A stretch of DNA of 64,000 bases from Glandiceps talaboti. Lineage: Eukaryota > Hemichordata > Enteropneusta > Spengelidae. Both the position numbers and the translations under genes were made by a program. Where the stretch lies: positions 23,808,449 through 23,872,448 of the forward strand of contig NC_135553.1 of the NCBI RefSeq assembly GCF_964340395.1, read 5' to 3'. Shown piece by piece: positions 49,201 through 61,367 of the stretch; positions within the stretch are counted from its first letter, which is position 1; each line of letters opens with the position of its first letter. The notes beneath the pieces were generated by a model, which was not told the origin of the DNA, searched no databases, and worked only from the letters and a program-made list of their open reading frames with translations.

Positions 49201-52200
49201 CCTACCGCTACCTTCGCTACCACATTTCAATCCTTTTGCTGGAAAAAAATCCGCTACCGTCCGCTACCTTCGCTACCAAATCTCAGCGCTTTTGCTGAAA
49301 AAAAAAATCCGCTACCCTCCGCTACCTACCGCTACCTTCGCTACCAAATCTCAGCGCTTTTGCTGGAAAAAAAATCCGCTACCCTCCGCTACCTACCGCT
49401 ACCTTCGCTACCACATTTCAATCCTTTTGCTGGAAAAAAATCCGCTACCCTTCGCTACCAAATCTCAGCGCTTTTGCTGAAAAAAAAATTCGCTACCCTC
49501 CGCTACCTTATTTCAATCCTTTTGCTGGAAAAAAATCCGCTACCCTCCGCTACCTACCGCTACCTTCGCTACCAAATCTCAGCGCTTTTGCTGAAAAAAA
49601 AATTCGCTACCCTCCACTACCTTCGCTACCACATTTCAATCCTTTTGCTGGAAAAAAATCCGCTACCCTCCGCTACCTACCGCTACCTTCGCTACCACAT
49701 TTCAATCCTTTTGCTGGAAAAAAAATCCGCTACCCTCCGCTACCTACCGCTACCTTCGCTACCACATTTCAATCCTTTTGCTGGAAAAAAATCCGCTACC
49801 CTCCGCTACCTACCGCTACCTTCGCTACCAAATCTCAGCGCTTTTGCTGAAAAAAAAAATCCGCTACCCTCCGCTACCTACCGCTACCTTCGCTACCAAA
49901 TCTCAGCGCTTTTGCTGAAAAAAAAAATTCGCTACCCTCCGCTACCTACCGCTACCTTCGCTACCACATTTCAGTGCTTTTGCTTGAAAAAAAATCGCTA
50001 CCCTCCGCTACCTACCGCTACCGTCGCTACCAAATCTCAGCGCTTTTGCTGGAAAAAAAATCCGCTACCCTCCGCTACCTTCGCTACCACATTTCAATAC
50101 TTTTGCTGGAAAAAAAAATCCGCTACCCTCCGCTACCTGCGCTACCAAATCTCAACGCTTTTGCTGGAAAAAAAATCCGTTACCCTCCGCTACCTACCGC
50201 TACCTTCGCTACCACATTTCAATCCTTTTGCTGGAAAAAAATCCGCTACCGTCCGCTACCTTCGCTACCACATTTCAATCCTTTTGCTGGAAAAAAATCC
50301 GCTACCCTCCGCTACCTACCGCTACCTTCGCTACCACATTTCAGTGCTTTTGCTTGAAAAAAAATCGCTACCCTCCGCTACCTACCGCTACCGTCGCTAC
50401 CAAATCTCAGCGCTTTTGCTGGAAAAAAAATCCGCTACCCTCCGCTACCTTCGCTACCACATTTCAATACTTTTGCTGGGAAAAAAAATCCGCTACCCTC
50501 CGCTACCTGCGCTACCAAATCTCAACGCTTTTGCTGGAAAAAAAATCCGTTACCCTCCGCTACCTACCGCTACCTTCGCTACCACATTTCAATCCTTTTG
50601 CTGGAAAAAAATCCGCTACCGTCCGCTACCTTCGCTACCAAATCTCAGCGCTTTTGCTGAAAAAAAAAATCCGCTACCCTCCGCTACCTACCGCTACCTT
50701 CGCTACCAAATCTCAGCGCTTTTGCTGGAAAAAAAATCCGCTACCCTCCGCTACCTACCGCTACCTTCGCTACCACATTTCAATCCTTTTGCTGGAAAAA
50801 AATCCGCTACCCTTCGCTACCAAATCTCAGCGCTTTTGCTGAAAAAAAAATTCGCTACCCTCCGCTACCTTATTTCAATCCTTTTGCTGGAAAAAAATCC
50901 GCTACCCTCCGCTACCTACCGCTACCTTCGCTACCAAATCTCAGCGCTTTTGCTGAAAAAAAAATTCGCTACCCTCCACTACCTTCGCTACCACATTTCA
51001 ATCCTTTTGCTGGAAAAAAATCCGCTACCCTCCGCTACCTACCGCTACCTTCGCTACCACATTTCAATCCTTTTGCTGGAAAAAAAATCCGCTACCCTCC
51101 GCTACCTACCGCTACCTTCGCTACCACATTTCAATCCTTTTGCTGGAAAAAAATCCGCTACCCTCCGCTACCTACCGCTACCTTCGCTACCAAATCTCAG
51201 CGCTTTTGCTGAAAAAAAAAATCCGCTACCCTCCGCTACCTACCGCTACCTTCGCTACCAAATCTCAGCGCTTTTGCTGAAAAAAAAAATTCGCTACCCT
51301 CCGCTACCTACCGCTACCTTCGCTACCACATTTCAGTGCTTTTGCTTGAAAAAAAATCGCTACCCTCCGCTACCTACCGCTACCGTCGCTACCAAATCTC
51401 AGCGCTTTTGCTGGAAAAAAAATCCGCTACCCTCCGCTACCTTCGCTACCACATTTCAATACTTTTGCTGGAAAAAAAAATCCGCTACCCTCCGCTACCT
51501 GCGCTACCAAATCTCAACGCTTTTGCTGGAAAAAAAATCCGTTACCCTCCGCTACCTACCGCTACCTTCGCTACCACATTTCAATCCTTTTGCTGGAAAA
51601 AAATCCGCTACCGTCCGCTACCTTCGCTACCACATTTCAATCCTTTTGCTGGAAAAAAATCCGCTACCCTCCGCTACCTACCGCTACCTTCGCTACCACA
51701 TTTCAGTGCTTTTGCTTGAAAAAAAATCGCTACCCTCCGCTACCTACCGCTACCGTCGCTACCAAATCTCAGCGCTTTTGCTGGAAAAAAAATCCGCTAC
51801 CCTCCGCTACCTTCGCTACCACATTTCAATACTTTTGCTGGGAAAAAAAATCCGCTACCCTCCGCTACCTGCGCTACCAAATCTCAACGCTTTTGCTGGA
51901 AAAAAAATCCGTTACCCTCCGCTACCTACCGCTACCTTCGCTACCACATTTCAATCCTTTTGCTGGAAAAAAATCCGCTACCGTCCGCTACCTTCGCTAC
52001 CAAATCTCAGCGCTTTTGCTGAAAAAAAAAATCCGCTACCCTCCGCTACCTACCGCTACCTTCGCTACCAAATCTCAGCGCTTTTGCTGGAAAAAAAATC
52101 CGCTACCCTCCGCTACCTACCGCTACCTTCGCTACCACATTTCAATCCTTTTGCTGGAAAAAAATCCGCTACCCTTCGCTACCAAATCTCAGCGCTTTTG

Positions 52201-54365
52201 CTGAAAAAAAAATTCGCTACCCTCCGCTACCTTATTTCAATCCTTTTGCTGGAAAAAAATCCGCTACCCTCCGCTACCTACCGCTACCTTCGCTACCAAA
52301 TCTCAGCGCTTTTGCTGAAAAAAAAATTCGCTACCCTCCACTACCTTCGCTACCACATTTCAATCCTTTTGCTGGAAAAAAATCCGCTACCCTCCGCTAC
52401 CTACCGCTACCTTCGCTACCACATTTCAATCCTTTTGCTGGAAAAAAAATCCGCTACCCTCCGCTACCTACCGCTACCTTCGCTACCACATTTCAATCCT
52501 TTTGCTGGAAAAAAATCCGCTACCCTCCGCTACCTACCGCTACCTTCGCTACCAAATCTCAGCGCTTTTGCTGAAAAAAAAAATCCGCTACCCTCCGCTA
52601 CCTACCGCTACCTTCGCTACCAAATCTCAGCGCTTTTGCTGAAAAAAAAAATTCGCTACCCTCCGCTACCTACCGCTACCTTCGCTACCACATTTCAGTG
52701 CTTTTGCTTGAAAAAAAATCGCTACCCTCCGCTACCTACCGCTACCGTCGCTACCAAATCTCAGCGCTTTTGCTGGAAAAAAAATCCGCTACCCTCCGCT
52801 ACCTTCGCTACCACATTTCAATACTTTTGCTGGAAAAAAAAATCCGCTACCCTCCGCTACCTGCGCTACCAAATCTCAACGCTTTTGCTGGAAAAAAAAT
52901 CCGTTACCCTCCGCTACCTACCGCTACCTTCGCTACCACATTTCAATCCTTTTGCTGGAAAAAAATCCGCTACCGTCCGCTACCTTCGCTACCAAATCTC
53001 AGCGCTTTTGCTGAAAAAAAAAATCCGCTACCCTCCGCTACCTACCGCTACCTTCGCTACCAAATCTCAGCGCTTTTGCTGGAAAAAAAATCCGCTACCC
53101 TCCGCTACCTTCGCTACCACATTTCAATCCTTTTGCTGGAAAAAAATCCGCTACCCTTCGCTACCAAATCTCAGCGCTTTTGCTGAAAAAAAAATTCGCT
53201 ACCCTCCGCTACCTTCGCTACCACATTTCAATCCTTTTGCTGGAAAAAAATCCGCTACCCTCCGCTACCTACCGCTACCTTCGCTACCAAATCTCAGCGC
53301 TTTTGCTGAAAAAAAAATTCGCTACCCTCCACTACCTTCGCTACCACATTTCAATCCTTTTGCTGGAAAAAAATCCGCTACCCTCCGCTACCTACCGCTA
53401 CCTTCGCTACCACATTTCAATCCTTTTGCTGGAAAAAAAATCCGCTACCCTCCGCTACCTACCGCTACCTTCGCTACCACATTTCAATCCTTTTGCTGGA
53501 AAAAAATCCGCTACCCTCCGCTACCTACCGCTACCTTCGCTACCAAATCTCAGCGCTTTTGCTGAAAAAAAAAATTCGCCACCCTCCGCTACCTTCGCTA
53601 CCACATTTCAGTGCTTTTGCTGGAAAAAAAATCGCTACCCTCCGCTACCTACCGCTACCGTCGCTACCAAATCTCAGCGCTTTTGCTGGAAAAAAAATCC
53701 GCTACCCTCCGCTACCTTCGCTACCACATTTCAATACTTTTGCTGGAAAAAAAATCCGCTACCCTCCGTTACCTACCGCTACCTTCGCTACCACATTTCA
53801 ATATTTTTGCTGGAAAAAAAAATCCGCTAACCTCCGCTACCAAATCTCAGCGCTTTTGCTGGGAAAAAAAATCCGCTACCCTCCGCTACCAAATCTCAGC
53901 GCTTTTGCTGAAAAAAAAATTCGCTACCCTCTACCTACCGCTACCTTCGCTACCACATTTCAATATTTTTGCTGGAAAAAAAATCCGCTACCCTCCGCTA
54001 CCTACCGCTACCTTCGCTACCAAATCTCAGCGCTTTTGCTGGAAAAAAAATCCGCTACCTACCGCTACCTTCGCTACCACATTTCAATATTTTTGCTGGA
54101 AAAAAAAAAATTCGCTACCTACCGCTACCCTCGCTACCACATTTCAATATTTTTGCTGGAAAAAAAAATTCGCTACCTACCGCTACCTTCGCTACCACAT
54201 TTCAATATTTTTGCTGGAAAAAAAAATTCGCTACCTACCGCTACCCTCGCTACCACATTTCAATATTTTTGCTGGAAAAAAAAATTCGCTACCTACCGCT
54301 ACCTTCGCTACCACATTTCAATATTTTTGCTGGAAAAAAAATCGCTACCTTTATCTTACGCTACA
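46282..54365 (+). repeat. GCTACC satellite array, about 8 kb, with 1362-bp higher-order repeat
   Basis: Units of roughly 55-70 bp consist of two to four GCTACC-type hexamers (CCGCTACC, CTCCGCTACC, TACCGCTACC, TTCGCTACC), then ACATTTCAATCC or AAATCTCAGCG, then CTTTTGCTGGA or CTTTTGCTGA and an A6-A10 tract. Landmarks such as GCTTGAAAAAAAATCGC recur at exactly 1362-bp steps (49974, 51336, 52698), and the block end at 49480 recurs at 50842 and 52204. The + strand almost lacks stop codons, so long artefactual frames exist, including one of 1771 codons at 48250-53565. Simpler single-type units dominate the right end (54060-54350). The hexamer is the one found in both termini of the 22-kb element. 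Confidence 0.97.
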
Positions 54366-54594
54366 TCCACCATGCTAGTTGACTAGATTTTGAGAGAAAA
54401 TATTGCTTTTAACAGGTCACTTCATTAATAATGAAAAAATCACTTACTATCTGTTCAAGGTGCCATATGAATAACAATTATTGAAGTACACGAAACAAAT
54501 TCTATTAAAGAATACCCCATGTGTGCAAAAGTAGTTCCTACGACATCTATGGCGCATTAATATCCCAGGCAATGTAATTTGACAATCATTTCAC
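54366..54594. other. right-arm spacer of the 22-kb element
   Basis: About 230 bp of AT-rich unique sequence between the satellite and the right terminus. No ORF or repeat was seen. Confidence 0.5.
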
Positions 54595-54673
54595 TTTGCT
54601 ACCTTCGCTACCATCCGCTACGTAGCGAAAGCGAAAAATAAAAACAATTGAACCCCCGATTGAGCACTATATA
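54595..54673 (-). repeat. right terminal inverted repeat of the 22-kb element
   Basis: Reads CTACCTTCGCTACC, then CGCTACGTAGCG, an A/T tract, CAATTGAACCCC and finally GCACTATATA. This is the inverted counterpart of the left terminus. Its GCTACC motifs are the same as those that build the adjacent satellite. Confidence 0.75.
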
Positions 54674-54681
54674 AAGAAATA
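54674..54681 (+). repeat. target-site duplication, right copy (AAGAAATA)
   Basis: Eight bases immediately outside the right inverted terminus. The sequence then continues as TAGTTTAATTTT, exactly as in the empty site after 57133. Confidence 0.75.
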
Positions 54682-55000
54682 TAGTTTAATTTTTTTTCTC
54701 GATATTCCCAACTTTCACATCAAGTCACCAAAATATTGGAAGTCTACAAGTTTGTCACGTCAAGGCATTTTTGCTGGCGACATTGAAAGTAATTGGTTTA
54801 TTTTTCATGCCAAGTTATGTCGTAGTCATTAACACTGTAATGTGCCAATATACTATCGAAGTTATATGTATGAGATCGACACAAGTAGATGTCATCACTT
54901 TGTGTTAATATATCTGACTAGAATACATACATGTAACCCTACGAATATACAAAGCGAAAATAAGGGTGTGGCGATTTGGCGAGATTTATTTGTGTAGGTT

Positions 55001-55113
<113 letters not shown>

Positions 55114-57125
55114 ATAAACGATAAACATATTTGTAGTTTTTGAGCTTTTGTATCATATCACGATATTAAATTGACATATTATTATTGAACAGGTTTGCCT
55201 TTTGTTAATGTTACTGATAAGCTTTGGTCTTTTCACTACAAAGAATAAGAGGTCGAAAAGAGAAGCAAATTTTACTATCAAGTGAGGAAAATGAATTAGT
55301 TAAGTAAACACATTGGCAATGAAAAAAAAAAAAAAATATAACCGGAAACTTCTGGCTGGACCACAAAATTGTTTGTTGAAAGTAGTCGAGTTCTGCCTCG
55401 CTCAAACGAACGGCCGGTAATGAGACATTCACGGTTATCGGAGTTCAGGTTGCGCTACCGTTTATGATAGGTTCTCGCTCGTGGGCATTGTGGTGTGTGT
55501 TTGATTAAGGCGAACAGTGAGATTCCATTTCCTCTACAAACAAAATAAAGAAATTGTGATGATGGCCTCTTGCACGGCTTTTTTTTGAATATCAACAGTC
55601 TGCGTAGAAGACGCAGGCCATCAAAAGCTGTTCTTCTGTGTGTAATCAATGGATGAAATAAATGTATTTCACTTGTTATTTAATGTGCCAAATATTTAAG
55701 AACTTTTGACACTTACAACTAAAGTGAAGGTCGAGAGTTCTTAAAAGAAATATTGTGCTCGAGAATGCATGTGTTGACAGACAGTTCCACTTGGCATGTC
55801 ATGATATATGGTAATCAGCGGAAATGCACTGCACCAACAACAGCCGGAGTCAACAGCCACAGTACCACTGAAGCAATGCGGGTACTTATATTAACCACTC
55901 CTTAGTTATATAAATGATTCTCAAGTCACGTGACACATCATTGTGACACAATCGTTCAGTAAAACTACAAGTACTTCGACGTCTTTCGCTTTTTCTTAGT
56001 TTTGAAAGGATTGCCACGGCGACTATATCTTTCTCATTGTCTACGGAAATCATCCAGTGATGAGTTATAAGAAGTATAATTTAATTTTTTTTCGATATTC
56101 CCAACTTTCACATGAGGTCACCACAATATTGGAAGTCTACAAGTTTGTCACGTCAAGGCATTTTTGCTGGCGACATTGAAAGTAATTGGTTTATTTTTCA
56201 TGCCAAGTTATGTCGTAGTCATTAACACTGTAAGGTACCAATATACTATCGAAGTTATATGTATGAGATCGACACAAGTAGATGTCATCACTTTGTGTTA
56301 ATATATCTTACTAGAATACATATATGTAACCCTACGAATATACAAAGCGAAAATAAGGGTGTGGCAATTTGGCGAGATTTATTTGTGTAGGTTGACAAAT
56401 ATATATATACTAAACGATAAACATATTTGTAGTTTTTGAGCTTTTGTATCATATCACGATATTAAATTGACAGATATTATGATTGAACAGGTTTGCCTTT
56501 TGTTAATGTCACTGATAATCTTTGGTCTTTTCACTACAAACCACCGAGAGTAGCGATTGCCCTTGCCGCTTTAACCATTACAATGTCTCAATTCTATATA
56601 TCTTGAGATATATATCACTTGTAAGATAACAAAAGTTCAGAGCCTAATCAGGAGTTTCAATATAGTTATGTAAGTCTGAATCTGTTGTCTGATATGTGTA
56701 ATATGCAGTCTTTATTGGCTGTTAGTTTCTAGAAATAGCTACTGAAGGTGTGGTATATTACGAAATACTTAGACATTTTAGCGCCCATGGCTATCATTTG
56801 TGGCCGCTCCTATACTGACAGTATCTGGCTTTGAAATGTAAAATATACCTGATTCTCAGGTGCGGTTATCCGACTATTTTGGTATGTCAGTCAGTTGCTG
56901 GGAGGTGGAGACTTGGTCATGTGAGTCTGGTAACTATAGGCAACCGACAACAGCCGGAATCAACAGGTACCACTGAAGCAATGCGGGTACTTAACCACTC
57001 CTTAATCTATCAGTAAAACTATAAGTACTTCGACGTCTTTCGCTTTTTCTTAGTTTTGACAGGATTGCCACGGCGACTATATCTTTCTCATTGTCTACGG
57101 AAATCATCCAGACCGGGTGAGTTAT

Positions 57126-57133
57126 AAGAAATA
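57126..57133 (+). other. empty target site matching the flanks of the 22-kb element
   Basis: A single AAGAAATA lies between GACCGGGTGAGTTAT and TAGTTTAATTTTTTTTCTCG. The left side is the sequence before 32717 and the right side is the sequence after 54681, so this monomer shows the site before insertion. Confidence 0.75.
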
Positions 57134-57452
57134 TAGTTTAATTTTTTTTCTCGATATTCCCAACTTTCACATCAAGTCACCACAATATTGGAAGTCTACA
57201 AGTTTGTCACGTCAAGGCATTTTTGCTGGCGACATTGAAAGTAATTGGTTTATTTTTCATGCCAAGTTATGTCGTAGTCATTAACACTGTAATGTGCCAA
57301 TATACTATCGAAGTTATATGTATGAGATCGACACAAGTAGATGTCATCACTTTGTGTTAATATATCTGACTAGAATACATACATGTAACCCTACGAATAT
57401 ACAAAGCGAAAATAAGGGTGTGGCGATTTGGCGAGATTTATTTGTGTAGGTT

Positions 57453-57507
<55 letters not shown>

Positions 57508-57514
57508 ATATATA
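57453..57514. repeat. (TA)n microsatellite in a monomer
   Basis: TA tract with one TTTA interruption, at the homologous position of the monomer. Confidence 0.95.
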
Positions 57515-59016
57515 AAATAAACGATAAACATATTTGTAGTTTTTGAGCTTTTGTATCATATCACGATATTAAATTGACATATTATGATTGAACAGGTTTG
57601 CCTTTTGTTAATGTTACTGATAAGCTTTGGTCTTTTCACTACAAAGAATAAGAGGTCGAAAAGAAAGCAAATTTTACTATCAAGTGAGGAAAATGAATTA
57701 GTTAAGTAAACACATTGGCAATGAAAAAAAATATAAAATATAACCGGAAACTTCTGGCTGGACCACAAAATTGTTTGTTGAAAGTAGTCGAGTTCTGCCT
57801 CGCTCATAATCGAAACGAACGGCCGGTAATGAGACATTCACGGTTATCGGAGTTCAGGTTGCGCTACCGTTTATGATAGGTTCTCGCTCGTGGGCATTGT
57901 GGTGTGTGTTTGATTAAGGCGAACAGTGAGATTCCATTTCCTCTACAAACAAAATAAAGAAATTGTGATGATGGCCTCTTGCACGGCTTTTTTTTGAATA
58001 TCAACAGTCTGCGTAGAAGACGTAGGCCATCAAAAGCTGTTCTTCTGTGTGTAATCAATGGATGAAATAAATGTATTTCACTTGTTATTTAATGTGCCAA
58101 ATATTTAAGAACTTTTGACACTTACAACTAAAGTGAAGGTCGAGAGTTCTTAAAAAATATTGTGCTCGAGAATGCATGTGTTGAGACAGTTCAACTTGGC
58201 ATGTCATGGTATATGGTAATCAGCGGAAATGCACTGCACCAACAAAAGCCGGAGTCAAGAGGTAACACTGAAGCAATGCGGGTACTTATATTAACCACTC
58301 CTTAGTTATATAAATGATTCTCAAGTCACGTGACACATCATTGTGACACAATCGTTCAGTAAAACTACAAGTACTTCGACGTCTTTCGCTTTTTCTTAGT
58401 TTTGAAAGGATTGCCACGGCGACTATATCTTTCTCATTGTCTACGGAAATCATCCTGTTGTGAGTTATAAGAAGTATAGTTTAATTTTTTTTCTTCGATA
58501 TTCCCAACTTTCACATCAAGTCACCATATGTGTAATATGCGGTCTTTATTGGCACTTAGTTTCTAGAAGTAGCTACTGAAGGTGTGGTATATTACGAAAT
58601 ACATGACGAACATTTGTGGCCGCTCCTATACTGACAGTATCTGGCTTCCTACGCTACCATTCCCACCAAAAGAAACGATAATTCTGAACAGTAGAGGTCA
58701 AAACATTAGTGCTGAAACAATAATCAACGTCCATATCACCCCCACCCCCACCAAATCAAGTCACCACAATATTGGAAGTCTACAAGTTTGTCACGTCAAG
58801 GCATCTTTGCTGGCGAAATTGAAAGTAATTGGTTTATTTTTCATGCCAAGTTATGTCATAGCCATTAACACTGTAACGTGCCAATATACTATCGAAGTTA
58901 TATGTATGAGATCGACACAAGTAGATGTCATCACTTTGTGTGAATAGAATACTAGAATACATACATGTAACCCTACGAATATACAAAGCGAGAATAAGGA
59001 TGTAGCGATTTGGCGC

Positions 59017-59056
59017 GATTCATTTGTGTAGGTTGACACACACACACACATATATA

Positions 59057-59119
<63 letters not shown>

Positions 59120-59137
59120 AACCTACACAAATGAATC
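59017..59137. repeat. 22-bp perfect inverted repeat around CA/TA/ATT microsatellites
   Basis: GATTCATTTGTGTAGGTTGACA (59017-59038) is repeated as its exact reverse complement at 59116-59137, around (CA)n, (TA)n and (ATT)n tracts. Standard monomers have only the first arm, and the second replaces about 40 bp of normal sequence. This suggests a template-switch or fold-back replication event at the TA tract. Confidence 0.85.
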
Positions 59138-59208
59138 ATATCACGATATTACCATGACAGATATTATGATTGAACAGGCTTCCCTTTTGTTAATGTTAAT
59201 GTTACTGA

Positions 59209-60811
59209 TGCGGCTCCGTATACTTCATCTTCATTGACATATATCTTTAACCTTTCTCTATGTACGTACAAACAGGATATGTTCCTGCAGAGTGGAATTA
59301 CTAGTACGAGCTAGGGTTGTGCCATTATTTAAAGAAGGGGATAGAACTGACGTTGGTAATTACCGACTAATATCTATCCTCCCTTTAGTTTCTAAGATAT
59401 TGGAAAGAGCTGTCCATGATCAGCTTTACAGCTATCTAGATGTGAATGACATTGTGAATAGATGTCAGTCAGGATTTAGGCCAGGTTACTCCACGGCAAC
59501 GGCCTTTACTCATGTTACAGATATTTTATATGATAATATTGATCGTAAGCGACTCACTGGTGCAATATTTCTAGATTTGAAGAAAGCATTCGATACAGTC
59601 GATCATGGACTGCTGCTTCAGAAACTACATGAGTTTGGTATACAAGGCAATGCATTGGTATGGTTCCGTGCCTATCTAACAGGCCTTACACAAGTTGCAG
59701 ACTTAAATTCCACATTATCAGAAAGCATGGGCATTTCTTGTGGGGTACCCCAAGGTTCAATCCTGGGACCTTTATTTTTCACCCTTTATATCAATGACTT
59801 GCCGGAAACAGTTATAAAGGCTCAAGTAATTATGTATGCAGATGACACGGCTATTTTCTATTCAAGCAAATCAGTCCCGATATTGAAGTGACACTCACAG
59901 AGGAAATAATGCATGTCAAGGCCTGGCTTGACTCAAACAAGTTAACACTGAATACAAGTAAAACCAAGACCATACTTTTCGGTAGTTCTCAATGACTAAA
60001 ATTAAAAGTTTTGCAAATTCGAATACAGGGAGACCTTGTAGAGCATGATTTGATTTCAAATACTTAGGGGTTTGGCTGGATTCAAAATTGAAATTTTCAA
60101 CACATATTTCCAAAATTTCTGCTAAAATTTCTCTAAAACTTGGTCTACTGTCGAGAATGAGACACTTTTTGCCGTTGGGACTTAGGAAGATGATGTTCAA
60201 TACCTTAATTAGTCCTTCCCTATTAATTCGATTATGCTGCGACTGTGTGGTGTAATACGAATCAAAAGTATTTGAAGACACTTGAGTTCCCCCATAAACG
60301 AGCTGCAGCTGGTCGACTGCTCCTCGAAGTTCCCCGTGATACTAGTACTGGTTGGGTATATGAAAACTTGGTTTGGGTCAGCCATCAAAATTAGATGGAA
60401 GCGCCAACTGGCAACACTCGTCTACAAATCCGTAACAGGTAATGCACCTTAGTTACCTAACTGGAATGTTCAATCTTTCCAACCAAATTCATCTTCATAT
60501 TAAACACAAGACAGGCCAGTAAAGGTAACATATACATCCTTACAGTTAAAACTGATATGGGAAACGGACATTTCACTATAGTGGTGCTGTTCTATGGAAC
60601 TCATCGATATTTAAAAGACATCTTAATAATGGAATGTAGTCTGGTAATGTGGGTGGATATCTTTTAAAGTACTGTAACTTTTTGTCCTGGTTTGTCCTTT
60701 TTTTTCTGTGTACGTAATCTTGCAACAGGTTCGATTGGGAGGACAGTGCTAATGCACTGAAATGGTGTTTGTATATGAAAGATTAATAAATAAATAAATA
60801 AATAAATAAAA
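59209..60811 (+). mobile_element. 5'-truncated non-LTR retrotransposon, CR1/Jockey-group RT
   Basis: It interrupts the monomer between GTTACTGAT and CTTTGGTC. ACTGAT is present on both sides (about 59203-59208 and 60813-60818), a plausible short target duplication. Out-of-frame GYVPAEW precedes the main RT frame (59292-59891). Further 3' parts follow in other frames: AWLDSNKLTLNTSKTKTILFG, FKYLGVWLDSKLKFSTHISK, PHKRAAAGRLLLEVPRDTS and GAVLWNS. The 3' tail is (AATA)n at about 60783-60811, directly followed by monomer sequence. The endonuclease domain is absent. Frameshifts and internal stops make it inactive. Confidence 0.85.
59292..59891 (+). pseudogene. reverse transcriptase core of the CR1/Jockey-group LINE
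   Basis: About 199 codons: VVPLFKEGDRTDVGNYR at the start (usual NYRPIS reads NYRLIS here), SGFRPGYSTATA (60-71), IFLDLKKAFDTVDH with the first catalytic Asp (92-105), GVPQGSILGPL (151-161) and YADD with the second and third Asp (182-185). The frame is lost at 59891 by an indel and the ancestral protein continues in another frame from about 59877. Full family proteins also have an N-terminal AP endonuclease, which is missing. Confidence 0.85.
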
Positions 60812-61170
60812 AACTGATCAACTTTGGTCTTATCACTACAAGCCACTAAGAACTACAATCTGTTACGTAGCGATTGCCCTTCCCGCCTTAACCATTGCAA
60901 TGTCTCAGGCTCAATTCTATAGTATCTTGAGATATATATCACTTGTATGATAACACAAGTTCAGAGCACTATTCATGATTTTCAATATATTTTATTGTCG
61001 AGCGTGGTGTTGATCGTTCGGGAGAAACTATTCCATTTTCTTGGGATGGAGGTGGGGGTGATATGGACGTTGATGATTGTTTCAGCACTAATGTTTTGAC
61101 CTCTACTGTTCAGAATTATCGTTTCTTTTGGTGGGAAAGGTAGTGTAGGAGAAATGGATTCTACACAAGC
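60812..61170 (+). repeat. terminal remnant of the 2.55-kb monomer array
   Basis: After the LINE tail the monomer resumes (CTTTGGTCTTATCACTACAAGCCAC). After a deletion it jumps to GTGGTGTTGATCGTTCGGGAG and TTCAGCACTAATG..TTTTGACCTCTACTGTTCAG, ending near 61150. The long T tract found at this point in other monomers is absent here (CCATTTTCTTGGG), so it may reflect the ancestral state. Confidence 0.75.
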
Positions 61171-61367
61171 CAATAATTGCCTTTATGTTCTGGTATTAGA
61201 GGCAGAACAAGGGAAATGTTCCCACTTGCATTTGGTAGAGGAACGGCTTTAGCATGGGGTGACGGTTGTTCACTGACATACAGTAAGGGGAATAAAACTC
61301 AAGTATTTTCCACAAGTGCAAACATTCTAACTTGAGTGAAAAAGCATGGACTCTCTGATCCAAAGAA

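Larger units (their letters stand above)
32725..54673. mobile_element. candidate 21.9-kb terminal-inverted-repeat element inserted in the 2.55-kb array
   Basis: The left end (32725 inward) and the reverse complement of the right end (54673 inward) align without gaps for about 76 bp with about 59 matches. Shared blocks include TAGTGC, TTTTATTTTT, GCTACGTAGCG and GGTAGCGAAGGTAGC. Directly outside, AAGAAATA is present on both sides (32717-32724 and 54674-54681). The uninterrupted site, with one AAGAAATA, is seen at 57126-57133 in a sister monomer that shares the deletion variant found on the left flank. An 8-bp target duplication is typical of hAT, P and foldback-type elements. Subterminal short-repeat arrays are known in foldback (FB/TU) elements. 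No transposase is recognised. Size, nested insertions and decayed exons suggest an old, inactive copy. Confidence 0.72.

Noticed and set aside
46282-54365. CRISPR-like interpretation of regular repeats and spacers
   Set aside because: The intervals between hexamers are themselves repeated, not unique spacers. The context is eukaryotic and no cas-like gene exists.
32725-54673. Polinton/Maverick identity for the 22-kb insert
   Set aside because: Polintons leave 6-bp duplications and encode a protein-primed DNA polymerase B, integrase, ATPase and protease. The duplication here is 8 bp and none of these proteins is visible.
58582-58947. 121-codon ORF
   Set aside because: It spans rearranged and inverted monomer pieces of the 2.55-kb array and has no recognisable domain.
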